A DNA stretch of 64,000 nucleotides, taken from NCBI RefSeq assembly GCF_913774285.1, contig NZ_CAJYHX010000033.1, positions 1-64,000 of the forward strand, read 5' to 3'. The notes beneath the pieces were generated by a model. That model worked only from the letters and a program-made list of their open reading frames with translations. It had not been told where the DNA came from and did no database searches. This document shows positions 58,331-64,000 of the stretch, piece after piece. The first letter of the stretch is position 1; every line of letters starts with the position of its first letter. The position numbers and the translations under genes are program-made. Source of the DNA: an uncultured Sphingomonas sp. (GTDB lineage: Bacteria > Pseudomonadota > Alphaproteobacteria > Sphingomonadales > Sphingomonadaceae).

Positions 58331-60232
58331 ATGGAACGCTACATGTTCGCATTTCTCGACGATTGGCCTCTCACCAAAAAGATGCTGGCAGCCTTCAGTT
58401 TTCTCGGCCTGCTGCTGGTCGGCCTCGCGATCAACGGGTGGGTCTCCAATCGCGACCTCACCAGCATCGCCCGCAAGCATGTCGAAGTGAGCGTCGCCGG
58501 CATGTCGAACATGAGCGACGTGATCAGCGACATCAAAGAGATGCGGATCATCGTCTACAGCCATTACAACGCGCTGACCGATGAGGAGCGCGCCAAGCTG
58601 CAGAAGCGCCTCGATACCGCCTCCGAAGAACTGGACAAGGATCTCAAGGCTTTCGCCGCCGTCGCAGATCCCTCCATGGCCAGCGACATCGCGCGGATGA
58701 CGACGATCAAGGGCCAGCTCGACGAAACCAACCGCCGCATCTTCGAGGCGGACGTCGTCGACAAGGAACGCGGGCTGAAGCTGATCAAGGGCGAAGGCAA
58801 GGAACGCTCGCACGACGCGCTCGATCAGGCGCAGAAGATTCTCGATGCGCTGCGCAAGGCCTCCGAGGAAGCCAATGCCCGCGGCAACTCCTCGGCATTC
58901 ACCGCGCTGATCCTGACGATCGGGCTGTCGATGATCTCGATCGCGGCACTCGGCGTGGTGTGGCTGGTGATCAACCGCACCATCGCCCAGCCGATGGCCG
59001 CGCTCGCCCACGTCACCAAGACGCTGGCCGAAGGCGGTTCCGCCTCGGTGCCCAGCCTGGGCCGCGGCGACGAACTGGGTGAGATCGCCCGCGCCGTCGA
59101 ACAGTTCCGCCTCTCCGCGCAGGAGCGCGCCCAGATCGATGCGCGCGCCGCAGCCGAGCAGCAGATGGTGACCAACACCGTCCGCGAAAGCCTGGTGCGC
59201 GTCGCGCAGGGCGACTTGACCGCCGACGTTACCGCGGACTTCCCCGCCGCCTATGCCGAACTCAAGGCGAACCTGAACGAGGCGCTTTCGTCGCTGCGCG
59301 AACTGATCGGATCGGTGACCGCTTCGACCCAGCGCATCCGCACGGGTTCGAGCGAAATCGCCCAGGCGAGCGAAGACCTCGCCCGCCGCACCGAAGCCAA
59401 TGCCGCCGCGCTCGAGCAAACCGCCGCCGCCGTCACCCAGATGGACCAGCGGCTGAAGGCGACGGCTACCGCGGCCAGCAGCACGGTGCAGCGCGCCGAC
59501 CAGGCGATCAGCGTCGTCTCGTCGGGCCGCAGCACCGCCGACGAAGCGGTGCAGGCGATGACCCGCGTCTCCGAAAGCGCCAAGGGCATCGACAGCGTGA
59601 TCGAAGGCCTCGACAAGATCGCCTTCCAGACGCGGGTTCTTGCGATGAACGCCGCCGTTGAGGCTGGGCGTGCCGGCGAAGCCGGTCGCGGCTTCGCGGT
59701 CGTCGCCGACCTCGTCTCGGCGCTCGCGATGCGCGCCGAGGAAGAAGCCGGCCGCGCCCGCGATCAGCTCACCGCGACCCAGGCGGATATCGTCACCGCC
59801 GTCGGCATGGTCGAGAAGGTGGACGGCGCGCTGTCCAACATCTCGAGCGACGTCGGCGAGGTGCACCAGCTGCTCGGCAGGATCGCGAGCGACAATCAGG
59901 CGCAGTCCTCGGCGATCTCCGAAATCTCGGATACGATCGGCACGATGGACCAGTCGACCCAGCAGAACGCGGCGATGGTGGAGGAAACCTCGGCCGCCGC
60001 CCGCAACCTCACTTCCGAGGTGGCATCGCTGGCCGATCAGGCCGAACGCTTCAACATCGGCAACGCCGCCGCCGGTACGCGCGCGCCCGCGCGTGGCGGG
60101 GCGTCGACCCCGGCGCGGACTAGAAGCAAGACCAAGCCGTCGGGCGGCAACGGCTATGTCTCACCGGTCAAGCCGATGGCGACCCCGATGGCCACCGCAT
60201 CGGCCGGCGCAGACGATTGGACCTCGTTCTGA
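58331..60232 (+). CDS. Methyl-accepting chemotaxis protein (second of two paralogues)
   Basis: A 633-residue receptor with membrane helices at about 17-36 (KMLAAFSFLGLLLVGLAING) and about 190-213, a four-helix periplasmic sensor between them, HAMP, and a signalling domain with IAFQTRVLAMNAAVEAGRAGEAGRGFAVVA and ADLVSALAMRAEEEAG, identical in this region to the receptor at 4103-5977. The DNA is also near-identical over stretches of about 45 bases. Unlike that paralogue it ends in DWTSF, matching the xWxxF tether for CheR/CheB adaptation enzymes. GGAG lies about six bases before ATG 58331. Followed by a strong terminator and, on the other strand, flaF. Confidence 0.93.
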   Translation: MERYMFAFLDDWPLTKKMLAAFSFLGLLLVGLAINGWVSNRDLTSIARKHVEVSVAGMSNMSDVISDIKEMRIIVYSHYNALTDEERAKLQKRLDTASEELDKDLKAFAAVADPSMASDIARMTTIKGQLDETNRRIFEADVVDKERGLKLIKGEGKERSHDALDQAQKILDALRKASEEANARGNSSAFTALILTIGLSMISIAALGVVWLVINRTIAQPMAALAHVTKTLAEGGSASVPSLGRGDELGEIARAVEQFRLSAQERAQIDARAAAEQQMVTNTVRESLVRVAQGDLTADVTADFPAAYAELKANLNEALSSLRELIGSVTASTQRIRTGSSEIAQASEDLARRTEANAAALEQTAAAVTQMDQRLKATATAASSTVQRADQAISVVSSGRSTADEAVQAMTRVSESAKGIDSVIEGLDKIAFQTRVLAMNAAVEAGRAGEAGRGFAVVADLVSALAMRAEEEAGRARDQLTATQADIVTAVGMVEKVDGALSNISSDVGEVHQLLGRIASDNQAQSSAISEISDTIGTMDQSTQQNAAMVEETSAAARNLTSEVASLADQAERFNIGNAAAGTRAPARGGASTPARTRSKTKPSGGNGYVSPVKPMATPMATASAGADDWTSF

Positions 60233-60256
60233 TCGCCTGCCCCTCCCTCGCACCTG

Positions 60257-60298
60257 AAAAATGGGCGCCCGGCCATGCCGCGGCGCCCATTTTGTTTT
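60257..60298 (+). terminator. Intrinsic terminator after the second chemoreceptor
   Basis: AAAATGGGCGCC pairs with GGCGCCCATTTT around a CGGCCATGCC-rich loop, followed by GTTTTCT. Confidence 0.92.
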
Positions 60299-60625
60299 CT
60301 GCCGGCTCCCCCGCTGCAGGAGCCGAAGCCTGTGTGCTCCGGCCAGCTGAGCGCGTAGCGGATGCACGCGGGGCGGCTGCTGCTATGCGCCGGGTTTCCT
60401 TCGCTTTCGCTGCCGGCACCCAACGCTCCCGGCATCATGGGTGCATCCCCTTCGCAACAGAAGGGCTCGCAGGGCGCCGAGCGGACATGTCCATCCCGGT
60501 AACCTCAGCGATGATCCCGTGGGCCAGTCGTTGGTTGCCGCGGCGAGCGTTTCCCGCCTTCCGTAGAATCACGATGGACTGGGCTGCCGCGGGGCTCGCC
60601 TCCTCGCCCGGTCAGGTCCAGCGAC
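60299..60625. other. Gene-free stretch between chemoreceptor and flaF terminators
   Basis: About 330 bases between two terminators. An open frame of 177 codons on the plus strand (60217-60750) crosses both terminators and has no ribosome-binding site, so it was not accepted. No repeat, promoter or RNA gene was recognised here. It may be the remnant of a lost gene. Confidence 0.5.
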
Positions 60626-60663
60626 GAAAAAAGGCCCCGGGGAAGCACCCCGAGGCCTTTTTC
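60626..60663 (-). terminator. Intrinsic terminator of flaF
   Basis: On the minus strand, AAAAAGGCCTCGGGG pairs with CCCCGGGGCCTTTTTT around TGCTT, ending in a T-run 22 bases after the flaF stop. Confidence 0.92.
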
Positions 60664-60685
60664 TTGATTGCGGTGCGACGTGGGA

Positions 60686-61072
60686 TCAGGCGGCGGCGGC
60701 AGTCGCCTGCGGCACCGGCGCGCGGTCTTGGAAGCCCAGGCCCTCCATGATCGTGCGGTTCACCTGGATCAGCTCGATGATCGATTCGCGCCCGGCGACC
60801 ACGTCGCTGGTGAAGCGGTCCACCCAGAGACCCAGCGAGATGATCTTCGCGCGCAGGTCCACCGGCAGGGTGTTCCCGCGGGCGCCGCAATCGGTCATGA
60901 ACGCGGTCCACATTTCGCGATTGCGATACAGCGACGGCATCAACAGCGCGCCCTTCAGGCCGGCTTCGTGCGCCGTCAGCATTTCCCCGGTGATCTCGCG
61001 CATCAGCCGCAGTTCCGCAGCACGCGGCGTCTCGGCCCGGCTCCGGGCAGCCTGATAAGCATTGATCGTCAT
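60686..61072 (-). CDS. flaF: Flagellar biosynthesis regulator FlaF
   Basis: A 128-residue cytoplasmic protein of the FlaF family, which promotes flagellin synthesis or export in alphaproteobacteria, counter to FlbT. INAYQAARSRAETPRAAELRLMREITGEML at the start and the later LRAKIISLGLWVDRFTSDVVAGRESIIELIQVNRTIMEGL are the family signature (the N-R-x-I-M-x-G-L end is highly conserved). AAAGGAGC lies eight bases upstream of ATG 61072. Its presence means that flagellin genes are probably near, beyond the right end of the window or on the far side of the next genes. Divergent from the HAD gene with 113 bases between. Confidence 0.92.
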   Translation of the reverse strand: MTINAYQAARSRAETPRAAELRLMREITGEMLTAHEAGLKGALLMPSLYRNREMWTAFMTDCGARGNTLPVDLRAKIISLGLWVDRFTSDVVAGRESIIELIQVNRTIMEGLGFQDRAPVPQATAAAA

Positions 61073-61185
61073 TGTCGCTCCTTTGCTCCTGCCGCCATTG
61101 TAGGAAGATTTTGCCGGGTTGGTCCGTCCTCTTCCTATAAGATTCCTGCGTCCCCTCGGTGCGGGCGCTTTCCAGGGACAGTGCC

Positions 61186-63603
61186 GTGACCGACTTCATC
61201 CTTCCGCATGCTTTGCCGTCCGCGCTCGACGGGCGCGCCAACGTCAAGCTGCTCTCGCTCGACTGCTTCGATACGCTGCTCTGGCGCGACAGCCACGCGC
61301 CGGTCGACATCTTCGGCGCGCTGCCGGGCATGACCGTGCTGCAGCGGCAATGGGCTGAATCACGTGCCCGCACCGCCGCCCTCGTTCGGCATCGTCACAA
61401 GGAAGTGACGATCGAGCAGATCTATCGCGAGATGTATCCGAATGCGCGCAAGGCGGAAATCGCTGCCGCCGTCGCGCACGAGTTGGACGCCGAGGCGCGG
61501 CACTGCTTTGCCTTTCAGCCCACCGTCGACCTGATCCGCGAAGCGAATCGCCGCGGCATCGGCGTGATCATCGTATCGGACACCTATCTCGACCCGAAGC
61601 AACTGCGCGAGCTCATCGCGCGCGCCGCCGGAACCGAGGTCGCGGACATGATCCAGCGCGTCTTCTGTTCGTCGACCTATCACAAGTCGAAGGCCGAGGG
61701 GCTGTATGGTGACGTGCTCAAGGCACTGAGATGTGCGCCCGAGACGATCCTCCACATCGGCGACAATAAGGGTGCGGACGTCGGCGGCGTCGCGCCGTTC
61801 GGCGTGCAGACGCTGCACCTCAAGCAATTCGCCGAGGCGACCGAGCAGCGGCTGCGCCTCGAATCCGCGGTCAGCGGGTTGCTGCACGCGCGCCTGCCGG
61901 ACACGATCGCCGCGCAGCAGCCGCACCGCGCCGCGCTCGCCCTGGGCGAGCCGCAGGTCGACGATCCGGCGGAAGCACTCGGCTTTTCGGTGATGGGCCC
62001 GGTGTTTCATGCCTATGAGCGCTGGCTCCAGCAGGAGGCAACGGCACTGCAGGCCGAGCGCGGCGGCACCGTGCACTGGCTGTTCATGATGCGCGACGGC
62101 CTGCTCCCGATGCGGATCCATCAGGTGGCGCAGCCCGGCCAGCCCGGCCATGCCGTCGAGATCAGCCGCTTCACCGCGGTCGCGGCATCGCTCACCGACG
62201 CGGAAGCGATCGAGCGGTACGTGCAGTTCGACATCGGCTCCACGCCGGAAAAGATCGCCCATCAGCTGCTGCTGCCGAAGCACGAGGCAAAGCTTTTGCT
62301 GAACAGCCTGCCCAAGGACCGGACGCGCCTGGCGACCTTCATCACTGAAGTGCGCAAGCCGCAGCGGGTGAAGCAGATCATCAAGGCAGGCCAGGGCTTC
62401 GCCGACCGGATGATCGCGCATGTCCGCAGCGCCGTCGATCCGCAGCCGGGCGACACGCTGATGCTGGTCGATCTCGGCTATAACGGCTCGGTGCAGAATG
62501 CGGTGGATTCGCTGCTGCGCGATCGCCTCGGCGTGCACGTCGCCGGCCGCTACCTGCTGCTGCGCGAGCAGTTCAGCACTGGCCACGACAAGAAGGGGTT
62601 GATCAGCGAAGCCGATTACGACTGCCACATGCTGGAGGCTTTCGCCGCCAACGTGGCGGTGCTGGAGCAGATCTGCACCGCGGCGCAAGGCTCGACCGTC
62701 GATTTCGAGGCCGACGGCACGCCGATCCGCAAGGCCAACAGCATCAAGGGCCGCCAGAGCGCTACCCGCGAGCGCATCCAGGAAGGGACGCTGCGCTTCG
62801 AGCGTGAGCAGGCTGCCGCCCGACTGCGCGGCACCGCGATCGACGAGTTGCCGCTTTGGCGCCACGCGGCGGCCGCGGTGCTCGGCCGCCTGATGTATCT
62901 GCCGCTGAAGCACGAACTGGCGGTGCTCGCCGAGTTCGAGCACGACATCAACGAAGGCGTCGACGACACGGTCGCGCTGTTCGATCCGGCGATCGCGCGG
63001 CGCGGGCTGCGCCAGCGCGGGCTGTTCTACATGAAAGGCTCCGAGCGGATGTATCTGCCGGCCGAGCTGAACGGCGAAGGCATGCCCGTGAAGCTCGCCC
63101 TGCTGGCGCAGAAGCGGTTCGGCCTGCCGTTCAAATATGCCGATTTCGTGGACAGCTCGATCTCGCTCCCGCTGATCGTTGCCGACGGCACCAACGTCTC
63201 GACCGGAAACGTCACCGCCACACCGACGCATGACGGATATTATCTGGCGCCGATCCCGATCAACGACTGCCGCTTCTCGGTGGGCGTGCAGTTCGGCCAG
63301 CTGTTCGATTGGGTGCAGGTGGAAAGCGCAGTGTTCATGCCGGTCGAACGGTTCCTCTCGGAGGTGCAGCGGCCGGGGCTCGACGAGATTGAGGCGCAGC
63401 CTTCGCTGGAGGGCATGCAGCAGGTGGCACCCAACCTGTTCCACTGTGCCGACGAATTCGCCTTCATGATGGTGCCGCCACCACCGCGCGCCGACGACCG
63501 GCCGATGATGCTGGCACTGGTGTTCCGTCCCATCGCCAAACGGCAGGCAGTCCCAGCATCGGCCTCCCCCTCTCTCTCGAACATACAGGTTGCAAACGCA
63601 TGA
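61186..63603 (+). CDS. Large HAD-domain protein of unknown role
   Basis: An 805-residue protein. The N-terminal 215 residues are a HAD hydrolase: LLSLDCFDTLLWRD (motif I, Asp26 nucleophile with Asp29 as the usual +3 here), IGVIIVSDTYLD (motif II), KSKAEGLYGDVLKAL (motif III Lys) and ILHIGDNKGADVGG (motif IV). The remaining 590 residues include MMRDGLLPMRIHQVA, MLVDLGYNGSVQNAVDSLL, and a beta-rich C-terminal third; I do not recognise this part. GTG 61186 has AGGGA eight bases upstream. It overlaps the next gene as ATGA. Its position next to flaF and a methyltransferase suggests a role in surface or flagellin glycan modification; this is inference. Confidence 0.75.
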   Translation: MTDFILPHALPSALDGRANVKLLSLDCFDTLLWRDSHAPVDIFGALPGMTVLQRQWAESRARTAALVRHRHKEVTIEQIYREMYPNARKAEIAAAVAHELDAEARHCFAFQPTVDLIREANRRGIGVIIVSDTYLDPKQLRELIARAAGTEVADMIQRVFCSSTYHKSKAEGLYGDVLKALRCAPETILHIGDNKGADVGGVAPFGVQTLHLKQFAEATEQRLRLESAVSGLLHARLPDTIAAQQPHRAALALGEPQVDDPAEALGFSVMGPVFHAYERWLQQEATALQAERGGTVHWLFMMRDGLLPMRIHQVAQPGQPGHAVEISRFTAVAASLTDAEAIERYVQFDIGSTPEKIAHQLLLPKHEAKLLLNSLPKDRTRLATFITEVRKPQRVKQIIKAGQGFADRMIAHVRSAVDPQPGDTLMLVDLGYNGSVQNAVDSLLRDRLGVHVAGRYLLLREQFSTGHDKKGLISEADYDCHMLEAFAANVAVLEQICTAAQGSTVDFEADGTPIRKANSIKGRQSATRERIQEGTLRFEREQAAARLRGTAIDELPLWRHAAAAVLGRLMYLPLKHELAVLAEFEHDINEGVDDTVALFDPAIARRGLRQRGLFYMKGSERMYLPAELNGEGMPVKLALLAQKRFGLPFKYADFVDSSISLPLIVADGTNVSTGNVTATPTHDGYYLAPIPINDCRFSVGVQFGQLFDWVQVESAVFMPVERFLSEVQRPGLDEIEAQPSLEGMQQVAPNLFHCADEFAFMMVPPPPRADDRPMMLALVFRPIAKRQAVPASASPSLSNIQVANA

Positions 63604-64000
63604 CGAACCTTCTGATCCATTCGATGACCGAATTCTGGGACATCATCCTCGGCACGCTCCAAGCTGCCGGCGTGCGGAACATCGCCGAGGTCGGTGCCGA
63701 GTTCGGCGGAACGAGCCAGCATCTCGCCGCCTATACGCGGGTCGTCGGCGGTTCGCTCACCAGCATCGATCCGGCGCCCAAGCAGGCCTTCCTCGACTGG
63801 GTCGACCAGACGCCGGAAGTCCGACACGTGGCGCTGCCGAGCCTGGAGGCGATCCCGACACTGTCGAACATCGACGCGTGGGTGATCGACGGCGATCACA
63901 ACTACTACACGGTTTTCAACGAGTTGCGGCTCGTGAACGAGCTGTCGCAGCGCGACGGCCGCCCGCTGCTCGCGCTGTTGCACGATGTCAGCTGGCCGGC
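63600..64000 (+). CDS. Class I SAM-dependent methyltransferase (3' end outside window)
   Basis: The first 133 codons of a methyltransferase; the frame is open at the window end. AGVRNIAEVGAEFGGTSQHLAAY is motif I of a class I fold (E-V-G-A-x-x-G-G), GGSLTSIDPAPK is motif II, and AWVIDGDHNYYTVFNELRLVNEL is the Methyltransf_24-type IDGDH segment. The start overlaps the HAD gene stop as ATGA, so both are translated together. The acceptor is unknown; together the pair might modify a sugar or a flagellin glycan. Confidence 0.85.
   Translation, partial: MTNLLIHSMTEFWDIILGTLQAAGVRNIAEVGAEFGGTSQHLAAYTRVVGGSLTSIDPAPKQAFLDWVDQTPEVRHVALPSLEAIPTLSNIDAWVIDGDHNYYTVFNELRLVNELSQRDGRPLLALLHDVSWP

Noticed and set aside
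60217..60750. 177-codon plus-strand frame between the second chemoreceptor and flaF
   Set aside because: It runs through two intrinsic terminators and the end of flaF, has no ribosome-binding site and no recognisable features.
1..64000. CRISPR arrays, prophage genes, transposase-carrying insertion sequences, rRNA
   Set aside because: None could be found: no regularly spaced direct repeats, no structural phage genes and no transposase motifs.

Overview
This window is a chromosomal segment of a high-GC alphaproteobacterium, very probably a Sphingomonas or a close relative. The evidence is the gene set and its style: TonB-dependent receptors, a PEP-CTERM protein, an XR-type rhodopsin with blh, a sphingomonad-like type II secretion (T2SS) locus, FlaF, and very GC-rich codon use. 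No phage, insertion sequence with a transposase, CRISPR array or rRNA was seen. One tRNA (Pro, CGG) is present.

Layout. 1-7.5 kb: 3' end of rpoC and its terminator, an exported nidogen-like PEP-CTERM protein, an OprB-like porin, a chemoreceptor, and two paralogous single-domain response regulators flanking a small DUF6894 protein. 7.5-16 kb: molybdate ABC transporter modABC (leftward); a two-gene operon of an unusual aminotransferase-flavoprotein fusion and a GT2 glycosyltransferase; a divergent TonB-dependent receptor. 16-20.4 kb: L,D-transpeptidase, coiled-coil lipoprotein, exported unknown protein, then a phototrophy operon (proton-pumping rhodopsin, retinal-forming Blh, small membrane protein) preceded by a long hairpin. 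20.4-32.4 kb: lepA, a CsgG-like exported protein, a nicotinamide riboside salvage group (pnuC, nadR-type kinase, TonB receptor), tRNA-Pro, a TPR-methyltransferase, FadL-type porin, DUF2147 protein, small subtilase, ybaK.

32.4-49.5 kb: a nearly complete T2SS locus. Leftward gspL-M-E-F, then gspN (rightward), then a leftward binding-protein-like gene, gspJ and gspK. Rightward gspG-H-I-C-D. A second leftward trio encodes small GspC/M/L-like inner-membrane proteins. A large Tat-type PhoX lipoprotein follows directly and is the obvious candidate substrate. Two palindromic elements have inserted in this locus: one carries a DUF559 gene and the other supplies the ribosome-binding site of gspF. A prepilin peptidase gene (gspO) is not in the window.

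49.5-64 kb: small lipoprotein, a pair of amidohydrolase-family proteins (one without the metal-binding HxH), a FixL/FixJ-like two-component pair with a polytopic membrane sensor, a receiver-like fragment, an alginate-export-type porin, a second chemoreceptor, the flagellin regulator flaF, and divergently a HAD-domain protein overlapping a methyltransferase that runs off the end of the window.

Most long open frames on the opposite strands of these genes are shadows of GC-rich coding sequence and were left out. Gene starts were chosen from Shine-Dalgarno spacing, signal peptides and codon use. Family assignments rest on recognisable motifs read by eye, not on database searches.
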